From Flectonema sp. DT1601 (Eukaryota > Euglenozoa > Diplonemea > Diplonemida > Diplonemidae), in the NCBI GenBank assembly GCA_964019425.1, contig OZ025815.1, positions 868,001 through 932,000 on the forward strand: a stretch of 64,000 nt of DNA, read 5' to 3'. Below, in pieces: positions 1 to 9,825 of the stretch (the first letter of the stretch is position 1; each line of letters starts with the position of its first letter). Made by a program: the position numbers and the translations under genes. The notes beneath the pieces are model-generated. The model had not been told where the DNA came from, did not search any database, and was given only the letters and a program-made list of their open reading frames with translations.

Positions 1-475
1 TTGAACCCGACGAAGAATCCTGGTTCCAAGTGGACCACTTCTGGTAAACAGGACTGGCGACGCGGGATGAACCGAGACTCCGGACATAACTTTTTATTGA
101 AGGCAGACCGAATGTCGTAAGGAAGAGGAGAATAAATCATGACCATAAGAAATAATGGTTTTCAATGTGAATGGTCTTCTCCGATTTCGTCTGCACAAAT
201 AAGAACTGCATTTGGGAGTATTATTATATTACGTTCTTTATTCACCTCATCGGTCACAGCTTATTTCTTCTGAATTTGCTGATGATATTTATTCTCGACC
301 ACTCAATTAGTATGGTGTTTGCATTCTGTAAGTGTTAATTAGTTTTCAGGTGTTTAAATAATGTGATTCAACTCTCGTTGACGAAGTGTACGGAGTGGTG
401 GTGTCTGTTAATATCTTTCTAGCCGTAACAGGATAGCAAGAAAATAAAATAAAAGGAAGAGTTTGATAAAATAAA
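1..475 (+). repeat. Class A spacer upstream of cyclase-like gene 1, with LSU rRNA relic
   Basis: About the first 92 bases match LSU rRNA domain II: the stretch containing GTGGACCACTTCTGGTAA and GACTGGCGACGCGGGATGAA is the conserved block that in most eukaryotes reads GTGGGCCA..TTTTGGTAAGCAGAACTGGCG. The relic is cut by the window edge. It is followed by the class A block (AAGGCAGACCGAATGTCG..., ATGACCATAAGAAATAATGG) and, from about 211, by the 5' block shared by the array. No gene is seen in this stretch. Confidence 0.75.
230..475 (+). promoter_or_regulatory. Shared 5' block of the array (putative promoter, acceptor site and leader)
   Basis: About 245 bases running from GTTCTTTATTCACCTCAT to the ATG are nearly identical before 15 of the 17 copies; truncated copies 12 and 14 lack it. 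Before genes 8, 9 and 10 the sequence upstream of this point is unrelated, so this is the smallest unit carried along with each gene. It holds two pyrimidine-rich tracts ending in AG (TTAGTTTTCAG and TATCTTTCTAGCCGTAACAG, AG at 421-422 and 430-431) and then a purine-rich leader (AAAATAAAATAAAAGGAAGA) up to the start codon. A spliced-leader acceptor or a 5'UTR intron end would fit. This function is inferred. Confidence 0.6.
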
Positions 476-2215
476 ATGAGTAAACTGTATAAGGTTTGCT
501 GTTGCTGTTTAAATGCTGCAATCAAGAAGGATGACAGCCCACTGCAAATAAAGCGTAAAAAAGTTTTTGCTTTAGTTAATGTTGCTTCGGTGATAACGAC
601 TTTATTTGGGATGCCGTATTTACTCTCGAGTGGGTTTTATTATGAAGTGTTGTCAGCGTCTCTGTCTCTGATGATAAGTATTTGTTCCTTGATATACCTC
701 TGTGTGTTAAAATATCAGGCAACAGATAGGTATGTTCAAGTTATCAGTTTTTTTTTCTGCATTGTTATTGCGATGGGTGACTTCGGTTCATCACTTTCTG
801 CCGCAGCTGCTCCTACTTGGCCATTGTTTGTATTAATTACTGATGTCCTTCTATTAGCGGAGACTCCTCCAAAAACATCAGCAGCTGCAGTTATTTTTTG
901 CTGTACATGGCTAATAATCCGAGCTTCGGAAGGAATTTTCAGGTTCGGTTTGTTTGACTTATCATGGGGAGTACAGGATCAGGCCACTCGACGTGACGAA
1001 GTCTGCGGGTGTGAAACGTTGCCATGTTCTGTAGCTCTTACTCAAGGTGTTGCTGGTTTGGCAAGCGAGATGCTTGTTTTCGTCCTCGACTTTCTTTGTA
1101 CTCGTGGGTTTGCTTTGTCTGTTTTGGAAGAAAAAAGAAGAATCCTGGCATCTATCGACACAGCTAATCACATCGCAAAGTCGCTGTCGAGGTTTGACTT
1201 GGAGATGGCTTCAGAGCTGTTGGATGAAGCGGTGATTCCGGATGAGCTGAAACTCTCATTCGAATTGATTCTTGCAAATCTGAAGTCGTACCGACCCTAC
1301 CTTCCTCAATCTTGCTTTCCTGAAGCTGAGCCCGAAGTTGAGCAATCACAGCGTTCCGCATCTTGTGGAGTGAGTGAAACCTCAGGCACGTTTATAAGTT
1401 CTATGGAATCGAGGCCTACTAACCTTCGCAAACATTTTTCTGAGATATCTGTGTCGCTTCTGGTTGCTAATGTGAGAAACTCATTAGTGGTATTGCAACA
1501 CAGTCAGAAGTCATTCATGGATCTCATCAGTGATTTGGTGTCAACGTCATTCACAATCATCTGTCAGAACAGGGGAACACTTGACCTCTTCCTGGGTGAC
1601 CGCATCTTTGCTAACTTCGGGGCAACGAGAGTCCACTCTGGACACGCACTTTCTTGTGTGGAGGCTGCGAAGGGGATTGCCAAGTCGTCGGAGGGTATCC
1701 TCATCCCTTATCAAGTTGAAGGCGGCACTTTGCTGTCGATGGACATCGGAATGGGAAGCGGAAGACTGCACTGCGGTGATCTGGGTAGTGACACTATGAT
1801 CCGATACAGCTTCATCGGTAAGCTGGCTCACTTGGTGAGTGTTGTTGAGAGAGCTGCCTGTAAAATGAACATCACTATGCTCTGTGAAGTCGGGTTGTAT
1901 CGCCAAGTTAGGGAATCGATTGAGATTTGTGTTCATCTTCAGACCATCCTCCACCTGGACACCATTCACCTGTTGTACGAAGTGATTGCAGGTATCCATG
2001 AAGAGGAAGCCTTTCCAGAGGAATGGATGTACCAACTTGAGTCTCGTGGAGTTGGTAAGTGGGACGCATTTAATAAGGTTGCTAGTGCTCTGTTGATGGG
2101 CGAGAAGGTATCAGATATCGGCAACGTTGCCGCGGAGACTGACTCTCGAATAGAACAGCTTCAAATTATTATGAGGGATGGTGTTTCAACTCCTTTAGTA
2201 GTGACCAGTAGGTAA
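476..2215 (+). CDS. Multi-span membrane protein with degenerate class III cyclase domain (array copy 1)
   Basis: 579 aa; reference copy for the array. Residues 1-30 are polar and basic with a CCCC cluster at 8-11, a possible palmitoylation site. Hydrophobic spans lie near 31-52, 56-79, 86-107, 114-130, 133-150 and 193-213, so both ends should be cytosolic and the 151-192 loop, with Cys 177, 179 and 184, external. A helical linker follows, with YRPYLP at 272-277, a motif I associate with protist cyclase-like proteins. Residues 325-470 align with the class III adenylyl/guanylyl cyclase fold (VSLLVANVRN, GTLDLFLGDRIFANFG, GDLGSDTMIRYSFIG). Of the catalytic positions only Asp375 (second metal site) remains; the others are Asn332, Leu371, Lys449, His452 and Val456. 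A signalling role as a sensor with a non-catalytic or partner-dependent output domain is inferred. The ATG follows the shared leader directly. Confidence 0.85.
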   Translation: MSKLYKVCCCCLNAAIKKDDSPLQIKRKKVFALVNVASVITTLFGMPYLLSSGFYYEVLSASLSLMISICSLIYLCVLKYQATDRYVQVISFFFCIVIAMGDFGSSLSAAAAPTWPLFVLITDVLLLAETPPKTSAAAVIFCCTWLIIRASEGIFRFGLFDLSWGVQDQATRRDEVCGCETLPCSVALTQGVAGLASEMLVFVLDFLCTRGFALSVLEEKRRILASIDTANHIAKSLSRFDLEMASELLDEAVIPDELKLSFELILANLKSYRPYLPQSCFPEAEPEVEQSQRSASCGVSETSGTFISSMESRPTNLRKHFSEISVSLLVANVRNSLVVLQHSQKSFMDLISDLVSTSFTIICQNRGTLDLFLGDRIFANFGATRVHSGHALSCVEAAKGIAKSSEGILIPYQVEGGTLLSMDIGMGSGRLHCGDLGSDTMIRYSFIGKLAHLVSVVERAACKMNITMLCEVGLYRQVRESIEICVHLQTILHLDTIHLLYEVIAGIHEEEAFPEEWMYQLESRGVGKWDAFNKVASALLMGEKVSDIGNVAAETDSRIEQLQIIMRDGVSTPLVVTSR

Positions 2216-2894
2216 TCATAACTTTGCTGGAAAAGCAGGACTTCTCCGTCTGCTGCTGCTTCCGTTCTGATTTGTGCCTCTGCTATCTGGGCGGGTATCA
2301 CAGCCTAGGCCACGAGCACCATATTGTACACAGCCTGTTGGGGTTTCATTTTACAGTGCAGCACAGTATTTGGGTTGACTCCAGACATAACTTTTCAAGG
2401 AGAACGCGGGGTTGCTCAATTGAACCCGACGAAGAATCCTGGTTCCAAGTGGACCACTTCTGGTAAACAGGACTGGCGACGCGGGATGAACCGAGACTCC
2501 GGACATAACTTTTTATTGAAGGCAGACCGAATGTCGTAAGGAAGAGGAGAATAAATCATGACCATAAGAATTAATGGTTTTCAATGTGAATGGTCTTCTC
2601 CGATTTCGTCTGCACAAATAAAAACTGCATTTGGGAGTATTATTATATTACGTTCTTTATTCACCTCATCGGTCACAGCTTATTTCTTCTGAATTTGCTG
2701 ATGATATTTATTCTCGACCACTCAATTAGTATGGTGTTTGCATTCTGTAAGTGTTAATTAGTTTTCAGGTGTTTAAATAATGTGATGCAACTCTCGTTGA
2801 CGAAGTGTACGGAGTGGTGGTGTCTGTTAATATCTTTCTAGCCGTAACAGGATAGCAAGAAAATAAAATAAAAGGAAGAGTTTAATAAAATAAA
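2216..2894 (+). repeat. Class A spacer between copies 1 and 2 with LSU rRNA relic
   Basis: Class A 3' block (CTTCTCCGTCTGCTGCTGCT, then AGCCTAGGCCACGAGCACCA), then an LSU rRNA relic at about 2404-2505 (GCGGGGTTGCTCAATTGAAC through GCGGGATGAACCGA), then the shared 5' block. Small reading frames here cross the rRNA relic and are not credible genes. Confidence 0.75.
2404..2505 (+). rRNA. LSU (28S) rRNA fragment, relic
   Basis: Matches the domain II stretch of LSU rRNA that runs from TTGCTTAATTGAAC to GGCGATGCGGGATGAACCGA. Only about 100 bases are present, with substitutions and no flanking rRNA, so this is a non-functional fragment. The same fragment with differing ends occurs in four other class A spacers. 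Confidence 0.8.
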
Positions 2895-4628
2895 ATGAGT
2901 AAACTGTATAATGTTTGCTGTTGCTGTTTAAATGCTGCAATCAAGAAGGATGACAGCCCACTGCAAATAAAGCGTAAGAAAATTTTTACTTTAGTTAATG
3001 TTGCTTCGATGATAACGATTTTATTTGGGATGCCGTATTTATTCTCGAGTGGGTTTTATTATGATTTGTTGTCAGCGTCTCTGTCTCTGATGATAAGTAT
3101 TTGTTCCTTGATATACCTCTGTGTGTTAAAATATCAGGCAACAGATAGGTATGTTCAAGTTATCAGTTTTTTTTTCTGCATTGTTATTGCGATGGGTGAC
3201 TTCGGTTCATCACTTTCTGCCGCAGCTGCTCCTACTTGGCCATTGTTTGTATTAATTACTGATGTCCTTCTATTAGCGGAGACTCCTCCAAAGACATCAA
3301 CAGCTGCAGTTATTTTTTGCTGTACATGGCTAGTAATCCGAGCTTCGGAAGGAATATTCAGGTTCGGTTTGTTTGATTTATCATGGGGAGTACTTGATCA
3401 GGCCACTCGACGTGACGAAGTCTGCGGGTGTGAAACGTTGCCATGTTCTATACCTCTTACTCTAGGTGTTTCTGGTTTGGCAACCGAGATGCTTGTTTTC
3501 GTCCTCGACTTTCTTTGTACTCGTGGGTTTGCTTTGTCTGTTTTGGAAGAAAAAAGAAGAATCCTGGCATCTATCGACACGGCTAATCACATCGCAAAGT
3601 CACTGTCGAGGTTTGACTTGGAGATGGCTTCAGAGCTGTTGGATGAAGCGGTGATTCCGGATGAGCTGAAACTCTCATTCGAATTGATTCTTGCAAATCT
3701 GAAGTCGTACCGACCCTACCTTCCTCAATCTTGCTTTCCTGAAGCTGAGCCAGAAGTTGAGCAATCACAACATACATCTTGTGGAGTGAGTGAAACCTCA
3801 GACACGGTAAGTTCTAGGGAATCGAGGCCTACTAACCTCCGCAAACCTTTTTCTGAGATATCTGTGTCGCTTCTGGTTGCTAATGTGAGAAACTCATTAG
3901 TGGTATTGCAACACAGTCAGAAGTCATTCATGGATCTCATCAGTGATTTGGTGTCAACGTCATTCACAATCATCTGTCAGAACAGGGGAACACTTGACCT
4001 CTTCCTGGGTGACCGCATCTTCGCTAACTTCGGGGCAACGAGAGTCCACTCTGGACACGCACTTTCTTGTGTGGAGGCTGCGAAGGGGATTGCCAAGTCG
4101 TCGGAGGGTATCCTCATCCCTTATCAAGTTGAAGGCGGCACTTTGCTGTCGATGGACATCGGAATGGGAAGCGGAAGACTGCACTGCGGTGATCTGGGTA
4201 GTGACACTATGATCCGATACAGCTTCATCGGTAAGCTGGCTCACTTGGTGAGTGTTGTTGAGAGAGCTGCCTGTAAAATGAACATCACTATGCTCTGTGA
4301 AGTCGGGTTGTATCGCCAAGTTAGGGAATCGATTGAGATTTGTGTTCATCTTCAGACCATCCTCCACCTGGACACCATTCACCTGTTGTACGAAGTGATT
4401 GCAGGTATCCATGAAGAGGAAGCCTTTCCAGAGGAATGGATGTACCAACTTGAGTCTCGTGGAGTTGGTAAGTGGGACGCATTTAATAAGGTTGCTAGTG
4501 CTCTGTTGATGGGCGAGAAGGTATCAGACATCGGCAACGTAGCCGCGGAGACTGACTTTCGAATAAAACAGCTTCAAATTATTATGAGGGATGGTGTTTC
4601 GACTCCTTTTGTATTGACCAGTAGGTAA
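2895..4628 (+). CDS. Cyclase-like membrane protein (array copy 2)
   Basis: 577 aa. It is the closest relative of copy 1: spans 1-5 differ by only scattered residues (SMITILFGMPYLFSS against SVITTLFGMPYLLSS). The loop before span 6 differs more (SIPLTLGVSGLATEML), and the linker patch reads QHTSCGVSETSDTVSS, two residues shorter. The last residues are FVLTSR, where all other copies end VVTSR or IVTSR. The cyclase-like domain has the same residue losses as copy 1. It looks like a recent tandem duplicate that has since exchanged its middle. Confidence 0.85.
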   Translation: MSKLYNVCCCCLNAAIKKDDSPLQIKRKKIFTLVNVASMITILFGMPYLFSSGFYYDLLSASLSLMISICSLIYLCVLKYQATDRYVQVISFFFCIVIAMGDFGSSLSAAAAPTWPLFVLITDVLLLAETPPKTSTAAVIFCCTWLVIRASEGIFRFGLFDLSWGVLDQATRRDEVCGCETLPCSIPLTLGVSGLATEMLVFVLDFLCTRGFALSVLEEKRRILASIDTANHIAKSLSRFDLEMASELLDEAVIPDELKLSFELILANLKSYRPYLPQSCFPEAEPEVEQSQHTSCGVSETSDTVSSRESRPTNLRKPFSEISVSLLVANVRNSLVVLQHSQKSFMDLISDLVSTSFTIICQNRGTLDLFLGDRIFANFGATRVHSGHALSCVEAAKGIAKSSEGILIPYQVEGGTLLSMDIGMGSGRLHCGDLGSDTMIRYSFIGKLAHLVSVVERAACKMNITMLCEVGLYRQVRESIEICVHLQTILHLDTIHLLYEVIAGIHEEEAFPEEWMYQLESRGVGKWDAFNKVASALLMGEKVSDIGNVAAETDFRIKQLQIIMRDGVSTPFVLTSR

Positions 4629-5189
4629 TCATAACTTTGTTGGAAAAGCGGGACTTCTCCGTCTGCTGCTGCTTCCGTTGTTCTGATTTGTGCCTCTGCT
4701 ATCTAGGTGGCTATCACAGCCTAGGCCACGAGCACCATGTTGTCCGCGGCCTGTTGGGGTGTTAGTTGCATTTTACAGTGCAGCACAGTATCTCCAGACA
4801 TAACTTTTTATTGAAGGCAGACCGAATGTCGTACGGAAGAGGGGAATAAATCATGACCATAAGAAATAATGGTTTTCAATGTGAATGGTCTTCTCCGATT
4901 TCGTCTGCACAAATAAAAACTGCATTTGGGAGTATTATTATGTTGCGTTCTGTGTTCACCTCATCGCTCACAGCTTATTTCTTCTGAATTTGCTGATGAT
5001 ATTTATTCTCGACCACTCAATTAGTACGGTGTTTGCATTCTCTAAGTGTTAATTAGTTTTCAGGTGTTTAAATAATGTGATGGAACTCTCGTTGACGAAG
5101 TGTACGGATTGGTGGTGTCTGTTAATATCTTTCTAGCCGTAACAGGATAGCAAGAAAATAAAATAAAAGGAAGAGTTTGATAAAATAAA
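4629..5189 (+). repeat. Short class A spacer without rRNA relic
   Basis: Class A 3' block joined directly to TCTCCAGACATAACTTTTTA and then the shared 5' block. Compared with the 2216-2894 spacer, the rRNA relic and its edges are missing. This gives either the pre-insertion state or a deletion. No gene seen. Confidence 0.7.
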
Positions 5190-6926
5190 ATGAGTAAACT
5201 CTTTAAGGTTTGCTGTTGCTGTTTAAATGCTGCAATCAAGAAGGATGACAGCCCACTGCAAATAAAGCGTAAGAAAGTTTTTACTTTAATAAGTGTCGCA
5301 GGAATAATAGGGTCTCTTCTTTCGTTACCATATTCATTACTGGGTAAGATGTATTGGACGATGTTGGCAGCTCTTTTGTCTGTAGTAACAAGCTCTTGTT
5401 CCTTGATATACCTCTGTGTGTTAAAATATCAGGCATCTGATAGGTTTATTCAAGTTCTTTGTTTTTTTATGTGCATTTCTGTTACCATGGGTGACTTCGC
5501 GGCATCACTTTCTTCCCTGGCTGCTCCTTCTTGGCCATTGTTTGTATTAATTACTGATGCCCTTCTATTAGCGGAGACTCCTCCAAAGACATCAGCATCT
5601 GCAGTTATATTTTGCTGTACATGGCTAATAATCCGAAGCTCAGAACGAGTATTCAGGTTCGGTTTGTTTGACTTTTCATGGGGAGTACCTGATCAGGCCA
5701 CTCGACGTGACGAAGTCTGCGGGTGTGAAACGATGCCATGTTCTATACCTTTTGCTGAAGTCGTTGGTAGTTTGGCAGCCGAGATGCTTGTTTTCGTCCT
5801 CGACTTTCTTTGTACTCGTGGGTTTGCTTTGTCTGTTTTGGAAGAAAAAAGAAGAATCCTGGCATCTATCGACACGGCTGATCACATCGCAAAGTCACTG
5901 TCGAGGTTTGACTTGGAGATGGCTTCAGAGCTGTTGGATGAAGCGGTGATTCCGGATGAGCTGAAACTCTCATTCGGATTGATTCTGGCAAATCTGAAGT
6001 CGTACCGACCCTACCTTCCTCAATCTTGCTTTCCTGAAGCTAAACCAGAAGTTGACAGCTCACAGCATACTGCATCTTGTGGAGTGAGTGAAACCTCAGA
6101 CACGGTAAGTTCTAGGGAATCGAGGCCTACTAACCTCCGCAAACCCTTTTCTGAGATGTCTGTGTCGCTTCTGGTTGCTAATGTGAGAAACTCATTAGTG
6201 GTATTGCAACACAGTCAGAAGTCATTCATGGATCTCATCAGTGATTTGGTGTCAACGTCATTCACAATCATCTGTCAGAACAGGGGAACACTTGACCTCT
6301 TCCTGGGTGACCGCATCTTCGCTAACTTCGGGGCAACGAGAGTCCACTCTGGACACGCACTTTCTTGTGTGGAGGCTGCGAAGGGGATTGCCAAGTCGTC
6401 GGAGGGTATCCTCATCCCTTATCAAGTTGAAGGCGGCAATTTGCTGTCGATCGACATCGGAATGGGAAGCGGAAGACTGCACTGCGGTGATCTGGGTAGT
6501 GACACTATGATCCGATACAGCTTCATCGGTAAGCTGGCTCACTTGGTGAGTGTTGTTGAGAGAGCTGCCTGTAAAATGAACATCACTATGCTCTGTGAAG
6601 GCGGGTTGTATCGCCAAGTTAGGGAATCGATTGAGATTTGTGTTCATCTTCAGACCATCCTCCACCTGGACACCATTCACTTGTTGTACGAAGTGATTGA
6701 AGGTATCCATGAAGAGGAAGCCTTTCCAGAGGAATGGATGTACCAACTTGAGTCTCGTGGAGTTGGTAAGTGGGACGCATTTAATAAGGTTGCTAGTGCT
6801 CTGTTGATGGGCGAGAAGGTATCAGACATCGGCAACGTAGCCGCGGAGACTGACTTTCGAATAGAACAGCTTCAAATTATTATGAGGGATGGTGTTTCAA
6901 CTCCTTTAGTAGTGACCAGTAGGTAA
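5190..6926 (+). CDS. Cyclase-like membrane protein (array copy 3)
   Basis: 578 aa, starting MSKLFKVCCCC. Its first two spans (GIIGSLLSLPYSLLGKMYW) are of a type otherwise seen only in truncated copy 12. The loop before span 6 reads CGCETMPCSIPFAEVVGSLA. The linker patch is of the DSSQHTASCGVSETSDTVSS type shared with copy 6. The cyclase-like domain carries the GGNLLSIDIG variant and CEGGLYRQ, instead of GGTLLSMDIG and CEVGLYRQ in copies 1 and 2. All full-length features are intact. Confidence 0.85.
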   Translation: MSKLFKVCCCCLNAAIKKDDSPLQIKRKKVFTLISVAGIIGSLLSLPYSLLGKMYWTMLAALLSVVTSSCSLIYLCVLKYQASDRFIQVLCFFMCISVTMGDFAASLSSLAAPSWPLFVLITDALLLAETPPKTSASAVIFCCTWLIIRSSERVFRFGLFDFSWGVPDQATRRDEVCGCETMPCSIPFAEVVGSLAAEMLVFVLDFLCTRGFALSVLEEKRRILASIDTADHIAKSLSRFDLEMASELLDEAVIPDELKLSFGLILANLKSYRPYLPQSCFPEAKPEVDSSQHTASCGVSETSDTVSSRESRPTNLRKPFSEMSVSLLVANVRNSLVVLQHSQKSFMDLISDLVSTSFTIICQNRGTLDLFLGDRIFANFGATRVHSGHALSCVEAAKGIAKSSEGILIPYQVEGGNLLSIDIGMGSGRLHCGDLGSDTMIRYSFIGKLAHLVSVVERAACKMNITMLCEGGLYRQVRESIEICVHLQTILHLDTIHLLYEVIEGIHEEEAFPEEWMYQLESRGVGKWDAFNKVASALLMGEKVSDIGNVAAETDFRIEQLQIIMRDGVSTPLVVTSR

Positions 6927-7527
6927 TCATTAATTTGCTGGAAAAGCAGGACTTCTCCGTCTGCTGCTGCTTCCGTTGTTCTGATTTGTGCCTCTGCTAT
7001 CTGGGCGGCTATCACAGCCTAGGCCACGATGACTCCAGACATAACTTTTCAAGGAGAACGCGGGGTTGCTCAATTGAACCCGACGAGCAATCCTGGTTCC
7101 AAGTAGACCACTTCTGGTAAGCAGGACTGGCGACGCGGGATGAACCGAGTGAAAGCAAACCGAATGTCGCACGGAAGAGGAGAATAAATCATGACCATAA
7201 GAAATAATGGTTATCAATGTGAATGGTCTTCTCCGATTTCGTCTGCACAAATAAGAATTGCATTTGGGAGTATTATTATATTACGTTCTTTATTCACCTC
7301 ATCGCTCACAGCTTATTTCTTCTGAATTTGCTGATGATATTTATTCTCGACCACTCAATTAGTATGGTGTTTGCATTCTCTAAGTGTTAATTAGTTTTCA
7401 GGTGTTTAAATAATGTGATGCAACTCTCGTTGACGAAGTGTACGGAGTGGTGGTGTCTGTTAATACCTTTCTAGCTGTAACAGGATAGTAACAAAATAAA
7501 ATAAAAAGAAAAGTTTGATAAAATAAA
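6927..7527 (+). repeat. Class A spacer between copies 3 and 4 with LSU rRNA relic
   Basis: Class A block shortened by loss of the ACCATGTTGTACACAGCC stretch, then an LSU rRNA relic at about 7057-7150 (GTAGACCACTTCTGGTAAGC), which stops soon after GGGATGAACCGA, then the shared 5' block. No gene seen. Confidence 0.7.
7057..7150 (+). rRNA. LSU rRNA fragment, relic
   Basis: Same domain II stretch as at 2404-2505. It retains GGTAAGCAGGACTGGCGACG, nearer to the normal rRNA than the GGTAAACAGG of its sisters, and has a shorter 3' end. Non-functional by size. Confidence 0.8.
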
Positions 7528-9264
7528 ATGAGTAAACTGTATAAGGTTTGCTGTTGCTGTTTAAATGCTGCAATCAAGAAGGATGACAGCCCACTGCAAA
7601 TAAAGCGTAAGAAAGTTTTTACTTTAATAAGTGTCGCTGGAATAATAACGACAATAATTTCGGTTCCATATGCATTCACTAGTGGGTTGTATTATTCAGT
7701 GATTTCAGCCGTTCTAAATCTGATGATACACATTTGTTCCTTAGTATACCTCTGTGTGTTAAAGTATCAGGCAACAGATGGGTATATTCGAGTTGCTTGT
7801 CTTTTTTACTGCATTTCCGTTACGATGGGTGACTTCACTTCATCACTTACCCTAGCTACTCCTGTTTGGCCAATGTTTGTATTAATTACTGATGTCCTTC
7901 TATTAGCGGAGACTCCTCCGAAGACATCAGCAACTGCAGTTTTTTTTTGCTGTACATGGCTGACAATCCGAAGCGCAGAACGAATATTCAGGTTCGGTTT
8001 GTTTGACTTTTCATGGGGAGTACCTGATCAGGCCACTCGACGTGACTCATTGTGTGGGTGTGAAACGATGCCATGTTCTATACCTTTTGCTGAAGGTGTT
8101 GCTACTTTGGCAGCCGAGATGCTTGTTTTCGTCTTCGACTTTCTTTGTACTCGTGGGTTTGCTTTGTCTGTTTTGGAAGAAAAAGGAAGAATCCTGGCAT
8201 CTATCGACACGGCTAATCACATCGCAAAGTCACTGTCGAGGTTTGACTTGGAGATGGCTTCAGAGCTGTTGGATGAAGCGGTGATTCCGGATGAGCTGAA
8301 ACTCTCATTCGGATTGATTCTGGCAAATCTGAAGTCGTACCGACCCTACCTTCCTCAATCTTGCTTTCCTGAAGCTGAGCAAGAAGTTGAGCAATCACAG
8401 CGTTCTGCATCTTGTGGAGTGAGTGAAACCTCAGGCACGTTTATAAGTTCTGTGGAATCGAAACCTACTAACCTCCGCAAACATTTTTCTGAGATATCTG
8501 TGTCGCTTCTGGTTGCTAATGTGAGAAACTCATTAGTGGTATTGCAACACAGTCAGAAGTCATTCATGGATCTCATCAGTGATTTGGTGTCAACGTCATT
8601 CACAATCATCTGTAAGAACAGGGGAACACTTGACCTCTTCCTGGGTGACCGCATCTTCGCTAACTTCGGGGCAACGAGAGTCCACTCTGGAAATGCACTT
8701 TCTTGTGTGGAGGCTGCGAAGGGGATTGCCAAGTCGTCGGAGGGTATCCTCATCCCTTATCAAATTGAAGGCGGCAATTTGCTGTCGATCGACATCGGAA
8801 TGGGAAGCGGAAGACTGCACTGCGGTGATCTGGGTAGTGACACTATGATCCGATACAGCTTCATCGGTAAGCTGGCTCACTTGGTGAGTGTTGTTGAGAG
8901 AGCTGCCTGTAAAATGAACATCACTATGCTTTGTGAAGGCAAGTTGTATCGCCAAGTTAGGGAATCGATTGAGATTTGTGTTCATCTTCAGACCATCCTC
9001 CACCTGGACACCATTCACCTGTTGTACGAAGTGATTGAAGGTATCCATGAAGAGGAAGCCTTTCCAGAGGAATGGATGTACCAACTTGAGTCTCGTGGAG
9101 TTGGTAAGTGGGACGCATTTAATAAGGTTGCTAGTGCTCTGTTGATGGGCGAGAAGGTATCAGACATCGGCAACGTAGCTGAAGAGACTGACTTTCGAAT
9201 AGAACAGCTTCAAATTATTATGAGGGATGGTGTTTCAACTCCTTTAGTAGTGACCAGTAGGTAA
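7528..9264 (+). CDS. Cyclase-like membrane protein (array copy 4)
   Basis: 578 aa. Spans 1-3 (TIISVPYAFTSGLYYSVISA, then DGYIRVACLFYCISVTMGDF) belong to the same broad type as copies 5 and 16. The linker patch is nearly that of copy 1 (SQRSASCGVSETSGTF), although the N-terminal halves are unlike, so the halves have different histories. Private changes include YQIEGGNLL and CEGKLYRQ in the cyclase-like domain and EEKGR after span 6. Confidence 0.85.
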   Translation: MSKLYKVCCCCLNAAIKKDDSPLQIKRKKVFTLISVAGIITTIISVPYAFTSGLYYSVISAVLNLMIHICSLVYLCVLKYQATDGYIRVACLFYCISVTMGDFTSSLTLATPVWPMFVLITDVLLLAETPPKTSATAVFFCCTWLTIRSAERIFRFGLFDFSWGVPDQATRRDSLCGCETMPCSIPFAEGVATLAAEMLVFVFDFLCTRGFALSVLEEKGRILASIDTANHIAKSLSRFDLEMASELLDEAVIPDELKLSFGLILANLKSYRPYLPQSCFPEAEQEVEQSQRSASCGVSETSGTFISSVESKPTNLRKHFSEISVSLLVANVRNSLVVLQHSQKSFMDLISDLVSTSFTIICKNRGTLDLFLGDRIFANFGATRVHSGNALSCVEAAKGIAKSSEGILIPYQIEGGNLLSIDIGMGSGRLHCGDLGSDTMIRYSFIGKLAHLVSVVERAACKMNITMLCEGKLYRQVRESIEICVHLQTILHLDTIHLLYEVIEGIHEEEAFPEEWMYQLESRGVGKWDAFNKVASALLMGEKVSDIGNVAEETDFRIEQLQIIMRDGVSTPLVVTSR

Positions 9265-9825
9265 TCATTAATTTGTTGGAAAAGCAGGACTTCTCCGTCT
9301 GCTGCTGCTTCCGTTGTTCTGATTTGTGCCTCTGCTATCTGGGCGGGTATCACAGCCTAGGCCACGAGCACCATGTTGTACACAGCCTGTTGGGGTGTTA
9401 GTTGCATTTTACAGTGCAGCACAGTATCTCCAGACATAACTTTTTATTGAAGGCAGACCGAATGTCGTATGGAAGAATAGAATAAATCATGACCATAAGA
9501 AATAATGGTTTTCAATGTGAATAGTCTTCTCCGATTTCGTCTGCACAAATAAGAATTGCATTTGGGAGTATTATTATATTACGTTCTTTATTCACCTCAT
9601 CGGTCACAGCTTATTTCTTCTGAATTTGCTGATGATATTTATTCTCGACCACTCAATTAGTATGGTGTTTGCATTCTGTAAGTGTTAATTAGTTTTCAGG
9701 TGTTTAAATAATGTGATGCAACTCTCGTTGACGAAGTGTACGGAGTGGTGGTGTCTGTTAATATCTTTCTAGCTGTAACAGGATAGTAAGAAAATATAAT
9801 AAAAGGAAGAGTTTGATAAAATAAA
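9265..9825 (+). repeat. Short class A spacer without rRNA relic
   Basis: Same organisation as 4629-5189: class A 3' block, direct junction to TCTCCAGACATAACTTTTTA, then the shared 5' block. No gene seen. Confidence 0.7.

Noticed and set aside
1547-2035. Open minus-strand frame of 162 codons opposite the cyclase-like domain, present in nearly every copy
   Set aside because: It is kept only because the + strand sequence is nearly invariant; it has no recognisable domain or own start signals and vanishes where the array gene is broken.
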